Of a stretch of DNA of 64,000 bases, positions 8,567 through 17,523 are shown piece by piece (the first letter of the stretch is position 1; each line of letters opens with the position of its first letter). The translations under genes and the position numbers were made by a program. The notes beneath the pieces were generated by a model that ran no database searches, was not told the origin of the DNA, and saw only the letters and a program-made list of their open reading frames with translations. Source of the stretch: Methanosarcina sp. MTP4 (GTDB lineage Archaea > Halobacteriota > Methanosarcinia > Methanosarcinales > Methanosarcinaceae); the NCBI RefSeq assembly GCF_000970045.1, contig NZ_CP009505.1, forward strand, positions 1,178,001 through 1,242,000. Direction: 5' to 3'.

Positions 8567-9730
8567 ATGGCCACTAAACGTGATTATTACGAAATTCTCG
8601 GAGTCTCGAAAGACGCCTCAGCGGATGAAATTAAGAAAATCTATCGGAAGCTTGCCCTGCAGTATCATCCTGACAGGAATAAGGACGCAGGGGCTGAGGA
8701 AAAATTCAAGGAAATCTCCGAAGCGTATGCCGTTCTTTCCGACTCTGAAAAGCGTTCTCAGTACGACCGCTTCGGGCATGCCGGAATTGATGGGCAGTAC
8801 TCGGCAGAGGACATCTTCCGGGGTGCGGACTTCGGAGGCTTCGGGGATATTTTCGAGATGTTCTTTGGCGGAGGCAGGCGGGGACCCAGGGGTCCCAGGA
8901 GAGGTTCTGATCTCCAGTACGACCTCTACGTAACTTTTGAAGAGGCCGCTTTCGGGGTCCGGAAGGATATCGATATCCCCCGGACTGAAAACTGTTCCGT
9001 CTGTTCCGGGACCGGAGCCAAGGAAGGTACGAGCCCAAAACGCTGTCCCACCTGTGGGGGCACCGGGCAGGTACGCACCACCCATTCGACTTTCGGTATG
9101 CAGTTCGTAAGCACCACGGCCTGCAGCACCTGCCACGGTAGGGGCCAGATCATTGAGTTTCCCTGTCCCGAGTGCGGTGGCTCCGGAAGGGTCAGGAAAC
9201 GGAGAAAGCTTACTGTAAATGTTCCTGCAGGGGCTGATTCGGGCCTTGGCCTTCGCCTTAGCGGGGAAGGGGAAGCAGGAGAGCCGGGGGCGCCAACCGG
9301 AGACCTCTATGTCGTTATTCATGTGATGGAGCACAGGTACTTCAAACGGGTGGATTACGATGTCATATCCGAACTTTCCATCTCTTTCCCGCAGGCTGCC
9401 CTGGGGGCTGACGTAATGGTTGAAACCCTGCACGGAAAGGTAAAGATGAACATCCCTGCGGGGACTCAAACCCACTCTGTTTTCCGGCTCAAGGGTAAGG
9501 GCATCCAGCACCTGCACGGGCATGGGAAAGGAGACCAGCTTGTCAGGGTTGTTATCAAGACGCCTACAAAGCTGAGCAAAGAGCAAAAAGAGTTGCTCGA
9601 GCAGTTTGAATACCTTGGGAAGGGTAAGAAACCAGCAGATGCCAGGAGTAAAAGCGAAAAGGGCGAGACAGGAAAGGAAAAGAAGAGCAAAGGTATTTTT
9701 GAAAAAGTAAAGGATGCCCTTGAAGGCTGA
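8567..9730 (+). CDS. dnaJ: Co-chaperone DnaJ (Hsp40, type I)
   Basis: A 387-residue type I DnaJ. The J domain carries the HPD tripeptide (YHPDRN, about residue 33). A Gly/Phe-rich linker follows ([18 protein letters not shown]). Four CxxCxGxG repeats bind two zinc ions ([32 protein letters not shown]), and the C-terminal substrate-binding domains follow. The C terminus has a Lys/Glu-rich extension. ATG 8567 is chosen over the adjacent TTG at 8564 because AGGGAAT lies ahead of it. It is 121 bp downstream of dnaK and probably in the same transcription unit. Confidence 0.97.
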   Translation: MATKRDYYEILGVSKDASADEIKKIYRKLALQYHPDRNKDAGAEEKFKEISEAYAVLSDSEKRSQYDRFGHAGIDGQYSAEDIFRGADFGGFGDIFEMFFGGGRRGPRGPRRGSDLQYDLYVTFEEAAFGVRKDIDIPRTENCSVCSGTGAKEGTSPKRCPTCGGTGQVRTTHSTFGMQFVSTTACSTCHGRGQIIEFPCPECGGSGRVRKRRKLTVNVPAGADSGLGLRLSGEGEAGEPGAPTGDLYVVIHVMEHRYFKRVDYDVISELSISFPQAALGADVMVETLHGKVKMNIPAGTQTHSVFRLKGKGIQHLHGHGKGDQLVRVVIKTPTKLSKEQKELLEQFEYLGKGKKPADARSKSEKGETGKEKKSKGIFEKVKDALEG

Positions 9731-9760
9731 AAGCCGGAAATTATTTTCCCCGCCACTTCC

Positions 9761-9857
9761 TTTTTCCTTAACTTTTTCTTTTTCCTTAACTTTTTCTTTT
9801 TCCTTAACTTTTTCTTTTTTCCCGAACTTCCTTTTTTCCTTAACTTTTTCTTTTTTC
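9761..9857 (+). repeat. 18-bp pyrimidine-rich tandem repeat after dnaJ
   Basis: Three adjacent 18-bp units of TTTTTCCTTAACTTTTTC start at about 9761, and a fourth partial unit follows an interruption near 9833. The array lies just downstream of the dnaJ stop. Its long T-runs on the sense strand could also serve in archaeal termination. Confidence 0.8.
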
Positions 9858-9883
9858 CAGAATCTTCCTTTTTCCGGATTTTT

Positions 9884-10191
9884 TGATCTCTTCTACTATT
9901 AACACTTTTTTTATTGACTTACTTACCCATTTACTTACTCTCTTATACTTACTCACTTTTTTGTCCCCCCGCATACCTTCCTCCGGATACATCATGTCTA
10001 ATTTTTTTAATTAGATATTTTTAAAAATCTTTATATATATTTATATATTTTCTAGTATACGTGGCTTACAGAAAGGTTGCATGGAAGTAATTTATGTGAA
10101 ATTCCGGGTCATTTTCCCCGAATTTCCAAAGGTTACTTAAATAAGTAGATTTATTTATCAGAAAACAGTCCTTTTTTCGAAGGAAAATCGT
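9884..10191 (+). promoter_or_regulatory. Upstream region of trkA with TATA-rich stretch
   Basis: This 308-bp gap has a strong A/T run, CTTTATATATATTTATATAT (10030-10049), about 140 bases before trkA, which would give a leader of roughly 115-120 bases. A 19-codon reading frame begins at 10080 after AGAAAGG and ends before trkA. It is too short to call a gene. Confidence 0.4.
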
Positions 10192-11538
10192 ATGAAAGCG
10201 GTAATAATCGGCGCAGGTGAAGTTGGTTATCATATTGCAAAGGCTCTTTCCCTCACAAACGACGTAATCGTAATCGAAAAAGACGAAGATGCCCTGAAAA
10301 GGGCAGATGGACTTGACGTGCAGGTTGTGGAAGGAAACGGTGCGAATGCCGACGTTCTTGCTAATGTGCTTCCGGACGCAGACATTCTGGTTGCTGTTAC
10401 GGGGGTCGATGAAGTAAACATTGTAGCCTGCATGACAGCCAAACTGATTATCAGGGCCAGGCCCGGGTGGAGGGAATCAAAGACCATCGCCAGGGTTAGC
10501 AACCCCGATTACATTGATATGCCAGTGACCTCCAGGGCCCAGGTAGGGGTTGATCTTATGATCTGTCCCGAACTTGCCCTTGCTTCCGAGGTTGCAGAGG
10601 TACTGGCAAGTCCTTCAGCTATCGATGCTGAAATGTTCGCGGAGGGAAAAGTCCAGATGATGGAGTTCGCCATAAGACCTGAAAACAGGCTTGTTGGCAA
10701 GCAGATGCAGGATCTCAGGCTTGCAGACTGCTGCATCGTTAGCGCAGTCTTTCGGGACAATGAGATTATTATCCCTCACGGGAACGATATCATCAAGGCA
10801 AACGACCATATGGTGATCATAGGCAAGCCACAGGCCATGGAATCCCTCGGCAGTGTTTTTGGAGGTGAGGTCACTCACAGGAATAGAATTCTTGTTATTG
10901 GCTGTGGGATTGTTGGCTTCTATCTATGCAAAATACTTGATAGAGATGAGAATTCGGACCTCAAGATCATTGAGAACCGGAAAAGTCGCTGCATCGAAGT
11001 TGCGGAGATGCTGGAAAAGGCCCTGGTCCTGAACGGGGACGGTACGGATGTCGGTCTCCTCAGGGAAGAAAATATCGAGGACATGGACGTTGTCGTTGCG
11101 GTTACGGACAGCGATGAGAAAAACCTTCTCTGCTCCCTCCTTGCAAAACAGCTCGGGGCGAAGAAAGTGATTGCCAGGTCTGACCGCTCGGACTATGTGC
11201 CCCTTTTTGAGATGGTGGGCATCGACATGGCGGTGAGCCCCAGAGAGGCAACCGTAAATGAAGTCCTGAAACTTACTATGGGTAGGGGTATCGAGACCCT
11301 TGCTACCCTTGAAGGGGAAAAAGCGGAAATTATTGAGTATACCACTTCAAGGGACTCAAAGATTGTAGGAAAAGCCCTCAACAAGGTTAAGTTCCCCAAG
11401 GGCGCGATCATCACCATGGTGGTCCATAATGATGATATCGTTGTCCCTAGAGGGGATTTTGTGGTCAGGGAAGGTGATAGGGTGATTATCTTTGCTCTAT
11501 CTTCCACGGTTCAGCTTGTGGAGAAATTTTTCAGGTAA
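10192..11538 (+). CDS. trkA: Trk potassium uptake system protein TrkA
   Basis: A 448-residue cytoplasmic regulatory subunit of a Trk/Ktr K+ channel. It contains two tandem RCK units, each with an N-terminal Rossmann nucleotide site (AVIIGAGEVGYHIAK at the start, LVIGCGIVGFYLCK near residue 231) and an RCK-C lobe after it. Binding of NAD(H) or ATP gates the membrane partner. Length and two-fold layout match TrkA. GAAGGAAA precedes the ATG. trkH starts 74 bp downstream in the same direction, so the pair forms one operon. Confidence 0.96.
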   Translation: MKAVIIGAGEVGYHIAKALSLTNDVIVIEKDEDALKRADGLDVQVVEGNGANADVLANVLPDADILVAVTGVDEVNIVACMTAKLIIRARPGWRESKTIARVSNPDYIDMPVTSRAQVGVDLMICPELALASEVAEVLASPSAIDAEMFAEGKVQMMEFAIRPENRLVGKQMQDLRLADCCIVSAVFRDNEIIIPHGNDIIKANDHMVIIGKPQAMESLGSVFGGEVTHRNRILVIGCGIVGFYLCKILDRDENSDLKIIENRKSRCIEVAEMLEKALVLNGDGTDVGLLREENIEDMDVVVAVTDSDEKNLLCSLLAKQLGAKKVIARSDRSDYVPLFEMVGIDMAVSPREATVNEVLKLTMGRGIETLATLEGEKAEIIEYTTSRDSKIVGKALNKVKFPKGAIITMVVHNDDIVVPRGDFVVREGDRVIIFALSSTVQLVEKFFR

Positions 11539-11612
11539 GAAAAATTTTTCAGGGAAGGGATGGATATGCATAGTTATAGAAGCATGGGATGCTGTAAAAA
11601 CAGAGGATCCGC

Positions 11613-13043
11613 ATGAATTTTAAGATTGTTTTTTATGTTCTTGGCGGTTTGCTCCGGCTCCTGGGGATACTTATGATCATCCCGCTGGCTGTTGCATATT
11701 ATTATGATGAATCTCTGGTCCCTTTCCTGATTGCAATTTTGATAACGGCCGTTACCGGGCTTTTCCTGCTTACTTACAAAACAGAGGGGGAATGGCTGCG
11801 AAAGGAAGGTTTTGCGATCGTTGGCCTGGGCTGGCTTGCAGCTGCTATATTCGGGGCGATCCCCTTCGTCCTGGATGGGATTTCTCCCTTAAACGCCCTT
11901 TTCGAGTCCATGTCGGCGTTTACGACTACAGGTTCTACCATCCTCGTGGATATTGAAAGCCATTCCAGGAGCATCCTCTTCTGGAGGTCCATGATGCAGT
12001 GGCTTGGCGGCATGGGCATCATCGTTTTGTTTATTGCTATTCTGCCCAAACTCGGGGTTGCCGGAAGGCAGCTTTTCCGTGCTGAGGCTCCGGGCCCCAC
12101 CGAGGATAAGCTCAAGCCCCGGATCCGGGAAACAGCAAAGATCCTCTGGATGGTCTATATGGTAATTTCGGTCCTGGAGGTCGTTGCCCTCCTCCTGGCC
12201 GGAATGTCCCTCTATGACTCTGTAACCCATACTTTCACCACCATGGCCTGCGGAGGCTTTTCTCCCTACGGGACAAGTATCGAGGCTTTCAACAGCCCCC
12301 TCGTGGAGTTCATAATCACCTTTTTTATGTTCGTTGCAGGCGCTAACTTTGCCCTCCACTACAGGGCTATTTACGTGGACAAGAACTTCCTTTTCAAAGA
12401 CGACGAGTTCCGTTTTTATACTGCTCTCACCCTTGGGGCAACCGGGCTTTTGACCCTCTTGCTCTGGCGGGACCTTGGGACAGGCCTTGTTGATTCCTTC
12501 AGGTTTGCCATCTTCCAGGTGGTATCCATCATGACCACCACAGGGTTTGCCACAACGGACTTCAATCTCTGGCCCGAATCCGGGAAAATGATCCTCCTTA
12601 TGGTCATGTTCGTAGGCGGTTGTGCAGGTTCTACAGGTGGAGGCATCAAGGTCGTGCGCATCCTAATGCTGCTCAGGCACGGGCGTGCGGAACTCTTCAA
12701 GACAATGCACCCTCGGGCTGTCCGGGGCATCAAGTTCAACAACAAAACCGTGCCTGAAGAAGTTGTAAACTCCATCGTCTCGTTTGTTGTGATCTATCTC
12801 CTGGTCTTCTTTTCGGGAGCCCTCATCCTTTCGGTGCTAGGCATGGACATAATGACCTCGGTAACGGCTTCCATCGCAACTCTGGGAAACATCGGCCCCG
12901 GCTTGAGTATAGTGGGCCCCATGGGCACCTTTGACTCCATCCCCGCTGTCGGGAAGCTGGTCCTTATCGCAAACATGTGGATCGGAAGGCTTGAAGTTTA
13001 CACCGTCATCCTGCTCTTTACGCCGGAGTTCTGGAACAAGTGA
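11613..13043 (+). CDS. trkH: Trk potassium transporter TrkH
   Basis: A 476-residue integral membrane protein with the four M1-P-M2 repeats of the Trk/Ktr/HKT family. The four pore-loop filter segments are visible as TTTGSTIL (about residue 109), TMACGGFSP (about 210), TTTGFATTD (about 310) and TLGNIGPGLS (about 428), each with its key glycine. It carries K+ across the cytoplasmic membrane and is controlled by TrkA, encoded just upstream. High internal K+ is used for osmotic balance in these methanogens. The C terminus, with GRLEVYTVILLFTPEFW, is typical. Confidence 0.96.
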   Translation: MNFKIVFYVLGGLLRLLGILMIIPLAVAYYYDESLVPFLIAILITAVTGLFLLTYKTEGEWLRKEGFAIVGLGWLAAAIFGAIPFVLDGISPLNALFESMSAFTTTGSTILVDIESHSRSILFWRSMMQWLGGMGIIVLFIAILPKLGVAGRQLFRAEAPGPTEDKLKPRIRETAKILWMVYMVISVLEVVALLLAGMSLYDSVTHTFTTMACGGFSPYGTSIEAFNSPLVEFIITFFMFVAGANFALHYRAIYVDKNFLFKDDEFRFYTALTLGATGLLTLLLWRDLGTGLVDSFRFAIFQVVSIMTTTGFATTDFNLWPESGKMILLMVMFVGGCAGSTGGGIKVVRILMLLRHGRAELFKTMHPRAVRGIKFNNKTVPEEVVNSIVSFVVIYLLVFFSGALILSVLGMDIMTSVTASIATLGNIGPGLSIVGPMGTFDSIPAVGKLVLIANMWIGRLEVYTVILLFTPEFWNK

Positions 13044-13290
13044 AGCAGGGAACAGGCGGATTTCCCTTAAATGTCTTTTTTCATACCCTAAAGCAAAACC
13101 CCGGGGTTCCCTCATTAACCGATTGGGGGATTATTCCGAAACAGCCCGAGTGGAGTCTAACTTCCTTATTCTATGTGCTGCCTGCGCGGAAAGCCCTTGA
13201 AATTCCACCTTGAATGAAAAAGCACTGAAGAGATCCCGGAGTCCTGCCAAAAATAGCATCCACATTAATAGTGAAAAAAGCGGTTAAGTT

Positions 13291-13427
13291 CCGAAAAATT
13301 GTAAAATGGAAAAGATGCCGAAAAATAGTAAAATGGAAATAAATGCCGGGAAATAGTAAAAATGGTAAAGTTCTGAAAAATAGTAAAAAAGAACAAAATA
13401 CCGAAAATAGTAAAAAAGGAATAAACC
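13291..13427. repeat. 27/28-bp tandem repeat, five copies, downstream of trkH
   Basis: Five units begin with CCG or CTG at 13291, 13318, 13345, 13373 and 13401. They share the core GAAAAATAGTAAAA with diverged tails. The array fills the space between the convergent trkH and geranylgeranyl reductase genes, and no reading frame in it looks coding. Confidence 0.8.
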
Positions 13428-13441
13428 CTGTTTCCGGGGAA

Positions 13442-14665
13442 TCAGAGTTTATTTTTCGCCACTTCTTTTGCCGCATCTTTGAAAAGTACCCTGAGGTCCC
13501 AGAGCAGTTTCTTGTTGGCTTTGAAGAGGGCGTAGAGCAGGTCCAGAAGGAGCATTCTCTCGAACTTCACGTCCTTGAGGGAATGGGCAAGGGAGTTCAG
13601 GGCTTCGTCGTCCAGATTGATGAAGCAGTTCTTGACGATTAGGCTCATGTTGATCTCGTGGCCCACGGTAGCTCTCCATCGCTTTTCATAGGCTTCTTCA
13701 AGCATTTCCTCTGAGACGTCTCCTGCGGAGATGGCTTTGTAAGCTGCTTCTCCTGCGATTTTCCCGGCGTCCATGGCATTGATGATTCCGCCGCCCGTGA
13801 TAGGGTCGGACTGGCGGGCGGCATCTCCTACAAGTAGGAGTCCGTTTGTTGAGGTTTTTTCAATGCTTCCTGAGACCGGGACCCCTCCTAAAACCATTTC
13901 GATAATCCTGCCTCCAGGGAAGCGTTTCTCCACAAATTCATTGAGATAATCGATGGGTCTTGGTTTGAACTTTCCTGTCTTACTTCCGAGAAGGCCGATC
14001 CCTACGTTGGCTTTTCCTTTTCCTTTCGGGAAGATCCAGGCATAACCCCCCGGAGCGAGTTCTCCCCCTATATAAAACTCACAGTATTCCTGGTCAATGT
14101 CCAGCCCTGCCATCAGGTACTGGGCGCAGGTTTCAATGTCAGCGGGTTTCAGGGCGGTGTCGATCCCGGCCCACCTTCCTACCTTGGACTCAACCCCGTC
14201 GGCTCCGATGACGATGTCTGCCCTTACCTCATACTTTTCCCCGAGGTGCATGAGCCTGGCCCCTTTCACAAAGCCGTCTTCAATGATAAGGTCCGTGGCT
14301 CTTGTCTTGACTCTTACCTCTGCCCCCGCTTCTGCTGCTTTTTCCGCAAGGGCCCTGTCAAAAATCTTCCTTTCGAGAACATAGCCGACTTCCCCCCCGG
14401 AGATTTCTTCTGCCATTTCTATCAATGTGCCGTCCGGTGCGTAAATTCTGGAGCCTTTCAGGTCGGCACAGATCCACTTTTTGTCAATCTCCACGTGATT
14501 CTTGAGGTATATCTTGCTCGCACCCTCGGCGCAGCGTACAGGGTCTCCGATTTCCTGGCGCTTTTCAATCAAAAGTACGTCAAGTCCTTTCTCTGCCGCA
14601 GTTTTCGCGGCAATGGAGCCCGCAGGGCCAGCTCCGACCACTATGACATCGTACCGGTCTTTCAT
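13442..14665 (-). CDS. Digeranylgeranylglycerophospholipid reductase (geranylgeranyl reductase)
   Basis: A 407-residue flavoprotein of the geranylgeranyl reductase family that saturates the isoprenoid chains of archaeal membrane lipids. It has an N-terminal FAD site ([12 protein letters not shown]), a conserved RCAEG near residue 43, [12 protein letters not shown], a second flavin segment [13 protein letters not shown], and the FAD-ribityl motif [18 protein letters not shown] near residue 280. The ATG overlaps the stop of the ferredoxin gene (ATGA), so the two are translationally coupled. In M. acetivorans a ferredoxin encoded beside the reductase has been reported as its electron donor, and this pair fits that layout. 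Confidence 0.95.
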   Translation of the reverse strand: MKDRYDVIVVGAGPAGSIAAKTAAEKGLDVLLIEKRQEIGDPVRCAEGASKIYLKNHVEIDKKWICADLKGSRIYAPDGTLIEMAEEISGGEVGYVLERKIFDRALAEKAAEAGAEVRVKTRATDLIIEDGFVKGARLMHLGEKYEVRADIVIGADGVESKVGRWAGIDTALKPADIETCAQYLMAGLDIDQEYCEFYIGGELAPGGYAWIFPKGKGKANVGIGLLGSKTGKFKPRPIDYLNEFVEKRFPGGRIIEMVLGGVPVSGSIEKTSTNGLLLVGDAARQSDPITGGGIINAMDAGKIAGEAAYKAISAGDVSEEMLEEAYEKRWRATVGHEINMSLIVKNCFINLDDEALNSLAHSLKDVKFERMLLLDLLYALFKANKKLLWDLRVLFKDAAKEVAKNKL

Positions 14666-14838
14666 TTCATTACCTCAATTGCCCCCACAGGGCAAATACG
14701 GTCACACATCCCGCATGAAATGCACATACTTTCATCTACTTCCAACCAGGTTTCTACAAGTTCGAGTGCCCCTCTGGGGCAGACTCCCACACAGGTACCA
14801 CAATATCCGCATTTGTATCTGTTTACTTTTATGCTCAC
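14662..14838 (-). CDS. 2[4Fe-4S] ferredoxin coupled to the geranylgeranyl reductase
   Basis: A 58-residue ferredoxin with two CxxCxxCxxxCP clusters ([12 protein letters not shown] and [12 protein letters not shown]). It probably passes electrons to the flavoprotein encoded next. GTG 14838 is chosen because AGGTGA lies five bases ahead. An upstream ATG at 14865 would add nine residues but has no ribosome binding site. The stop overlaps the reductase start. Confidence 0.92.
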   Translation of the reverse strand: MSIKVNRYKCGYCGTCVGVCPRGALELVETWLEVDESMCISCGMCDRICPVGAIEVMK

Positions 14839-14916
14839 TAACTCACCTGTTATATTTGACGGCAAACTAAGGTAATTAATTGGTAAATGGCAACTTATGA
14901 ATATGTCAAATTATGG

Positions 14917-15205
14917 ATCACGTCAACTTATTTAACGTATCAACTTATTTAACGTATCAACTTATTGAAGTTATCAACTTATTTAACGTATCAACTCGGA
15001 ACATGCCAACTTATTGAACGCATCAACTCGGAACGTATCAACTTATTGAATGTACCAACTTATTGAATGTATCAACTTATTGAATGTATCAACTTATTGA
15101 ATGTATCAACTCGGAACGTATCAACTTATTGAAGTTATCAACTTATTTAACGTATCAACTCGGAACATGCCAACTTATTGAACGCATCAACTTATTGAAT
15201 GTGTT
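14917..15205. repeat. Degenerate 15-17-bp tandem repeat array with higher-order 164-bp period
   Basis: About 18 head-to-tail units of two kinds are present: a 17-bp form GTATCAACTTATTGAAT and a 15-bp form GTATCAACTCGGAAC. A block starting at 14967 recurs almost exactly at 15131, a 164-bp higher-order period. The units are adjacent with no unique spacers, so this is not a CRISPR array. It lies just upstream of the ferredoxin/reductase operon. Confidence 0.92.
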
Positions 15206-15606
15206 AAGTTATATACTAAGTTAGCTGTGGAAATAAGACAATTTAAAGCAGATAATAATAATTCTCTAACATATAGTTTTTGTTACTTAAGATAATCCCG
15301 ACTTGAAGTCCTATTTTTCGCTTCAGCTATTTACTGTGCCGGACTTCCTTCTTGTTTTTTCAGGTTTCTCCCCACTCTGAGATATTTTTTTCTACCCGGT
15401 CTTAGGAACTAATTCTCATCTGTCCTGCCAGGTGAACTGTTTTTGGGCCTGTCCTGTTTTCCGACTGCCCGATTCTCCCTCGTACCCCACATACCTTTTA
15501 CTTTAAAATTATTTGACCATTACGATGCTTCCGGAGTTTTCTCTTAAAGATGCCCTTCCGGCTTAGCCCTTCGGGTCTTAAAGGTCTACCGGCATTTTCT
15601 CCGCGT
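15206..15606. other. Spacer between the repeat array and cofC
   Basis: About 400 bp between the repeat array and the 3' end of cofC. No gene, RNA or promoter could be supported. It is moderately pyrimidine-rich on the plus strand. Confidence 0.5.
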
Positions 15607-16233
15607 TCAAAGCGGAATGAGCTTGACCCTTCCCTTGCTGACTTCAAGCCTGAACTTACCGTCTATGTAGGCTTTTGAGGGTCCATTTCCGTGGATAAGT
15701 AGTTCTACCAGGTCTTCCGGTTCGTCTATATCCGTGCCTGCGAGGAAGGAATCGTAGATTTCCAGGCTCTGGCAGGCTTTGGTAGCTATCGAACAGTGGG
15801 TCAGGAAACTTGAGCCGTAGTATTTCACCTGGTAGAGGGAAGGGTTCCTGATAAAGAGGGCATTTGTTCCTCCCCCCTTCCCCGGGATGATGCAGACATC
15901 CTTTTCGGTGGAGATTATCTCTTTTATATGTTTGGGGGTCAGCAGAGGAAGGTCTGCCATTGCGATCAGAACCGGTTCTCCTGCCTGTTCCAGATAAAGG
16001 TTAAGGGCTTCGTTCAGCCCATTTTCATCAATAAGCACTCTGGCTTTTTCCATACCTTCGAGCCCGTAGCCCGAAGTGCTGAGAATATCTATTTTTTCGA
16101 TTCCGGCTTCTTCGAGGGAGGCTATGACCTGGTCCAGCATGATTCCGACAAACTCTTCCCTTTCCCCCAGGCTGAGGACAGGGGACAATCGGGATTTTGC
16201 ACCGGCTTTCTTATAGGGAATTACGGCTCTCAT
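15607..16233 (-). CDS. cofC: 2-phospho-L-lactate guanylyltransferase CofC
   Basis: A 208-residue nucleotidyltransferase that activates 2-phospholactate with GTP to form the diphosphate later joined to FO in coenzyme F420 synthesis. Family features are the N-terminal VIPYKKAGAKSRLSPVLS (nucleotide-binding), MADLPLL with the metal-binding Asp near residue 94, GKGGGTNALFI near residue 118, and the closing GTDIDEPEDL. It is the last gene of the cofG-cofH-cofH-cofC row, 64 bp after the second cofH. Confidence 0.95.
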   Translation of the reverse strand: MRAVIPYKKAGAKSRLSPVLSLGEREEFVGIMLDQVIASLEEAGIEKIDILSTSGYGLEGMEKARVLIDENGLNEALNLYLEQAGEPVLIAMADLPLLTPKHIKEIISTEKDVCIIPGKGGGTNALFIRNPSLYQVKYYGSSFLTHCSIATKACQSLEIYDSFLAGTDIDEPEDLVELLIHGNGPSKAYIDGKFRLEVSKGRVKLIPL

Positions 16234-16297
16234 CTTTACTCCTGCTGCTTCTTCGTTTTTGTGGTGCCGGGAATTTTTATCTGTTTTTTCGGCTTTC

Positions 16298-17449
16298 TTA
16301 TTCCTTGCTACCTATTCCTGCTCTCTTGCAGCTCGGGACTGTTCCCTGGCTGCCCTGGCGGGGTTCGACCTGCCTGTAAAGGGTATCCCGCTGCATCGGG
16401 ATTCTTCCTGCACCTTTTATCATCCACTCAAACTCTTCAGGAGATACATATTCCCCGTTGCTGCCGCCGGAGGCTGTGGAGATCTGGTCTTCCATAAGGG
16501 TCCCTCCAAGGTCGTTGGCCCCGCAGTGGAGGGCTACATGTGCCAGTTTTTTTCCGAGTTTTACCCAGGTAGCCTGGATGTTGTTGACATGGGTGTGCAG
16601 GATAACCCTGGAAATCGCAAGGAGCTGCAGGTCTTCAAGCCCGGTGCTGGAGAACTTCCCGGACGCAAGCATTTTTTCCCCGATCCGGTTATTGTAAGGC
16701 AAAAAAGACATCGGGATAAGTTCGGTAAAGCCGCCGGTTTCCCGCTGGATCTCCCGGATCGTAAAAACGTGGTCAAGGCGCTCTTCCAGGGTTTCAACAT
16801 GCCCGTACATGATGGTTGCGTTGGTGGAAATCCCGGTTTTGTGGGCCGCAGTTATGGTGTCTATCCACTGCTGGGTGTTAATCTTGCTCGGACAGATAAT
16901 TTTTCTTACCCGGTCGGAAAGGATTTCAGCCGAGGTCCCGGTCAGGGAGTCAAGTCCGCTCTTTTTCAGTTTGTGAAGGGCTTCTTCCACGGACATGCCG
17001 GAAATCCCTGCCGCATAGTTCACTTCCATCGGGGACAGGGCGTGGATGCACATCTCAGGAAACTCGGCTTTTATGGACTCTATGATCTCAAGATAGAACT
17101 CCATGTCCGCTTCTGGAGTATACCCTCCCTGCACGCAGACTTCCACGGCTCCTGCCCTTTCGGCCCATGCGACCTTTTCCAGGATTTCCTCGACACTCAG
17201 GATGTACCCGTCCCGGGTCCTGTAAGCGCAAAACCCACAGGTTCCTAAGCATTTGTTTGTGATGTAAATGTTCCTGTTTGCTACATAGGTGACCACGTCG
17301 CCCACGGCAAGGGCGCGTAATTCATCGGCAAGCGTGAAAAGCTCGAAAGGATTTCCCTCAAGCAGGGTAAAGGCATCTTCTTTTGTACATTTTCCCCGGT
17401 ACGCCCTTTCAATGACGTCTTCGGGGATTGTCGGTTTTTTACTGTCCAT
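16298..17449 (-). CDS. cofH: FO synthase subunit CofH, second copy
   Basis: A 383-residue radical-SAM protein of the CofH type. CofH transfers the hydroxyphenyl part of tyrosine onto 5-amino-6-ribitylaminouracil in FO synthesis. The cluster motif is CLGTCGFCAY (C-x3-C-x2-C), followed by family features VQGGYTPEADMEFY, LTGTSAEILSDRVRKIICP and MYGHVETLEERLDH. It is a paralog of the cofH immediately upstream, with strong similarity along its whole length. ATG 17449 is chosen because MDSKKPTIPEDVIERAYRGK aligns with the start of the sister protein. A GTG at 17527 overlapping the previous stop would add a Lys/Pro/Gly-rich stretch of 26 residues. The C-terminal tail is longer than in the sister. 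Confidence 0.9.
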   Translation of the reverse strand: MDSKKPTIPEDVIERAYRGKCTKEDAFTLLEGNPFELFTLADELRALAVGDVVTYVANRNIYITNKCLGTCGFCAYRTRDGYILSVEEILEKVAWAERAGAVEVCVQGGYTPEADMEFYLEIIESIKAEFPEMCIHALSPMEVNYAAGISGMSVEEALHKLKKSGLDSLTGTSAEILSDRVRKIICPSKINTQQWIDTITAAHKTGISTNATIMYGHVETLEERLDHVFTIREIQRETGGFTELIPMSFLPYNNRIGEKMLASGKFSSTGLEDLQLLAISRVILHTHVNNIQATWVKLGKKLAHVALHCGANDLGGTLMEDQISTASGGSNGEYVSPEEFEWMIKGAGRIPMQRDTLYRQVEPRQGSQGTVPSCKRAGIGSKE

Positions 17450-17523
17450 CCCGATCATTCCTGTCCGTGTTTTGTCTAATCTGGTTTTTCTTGTAGGTCC
17501 GGGCTTCTTTCCTTTCCCCGGTT

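Noticed and set aside
8618-9586. 322-codon minus-strand frame opposite dnaJ
   Set aside because: Antisense shadow of a clear dnaJ gene in GC-rich DNA.
14917-15205. CRISPR array
   Set aside because: Units of 15-17 bp are adjacent with no unique spacers, and no cas gene is in the window.
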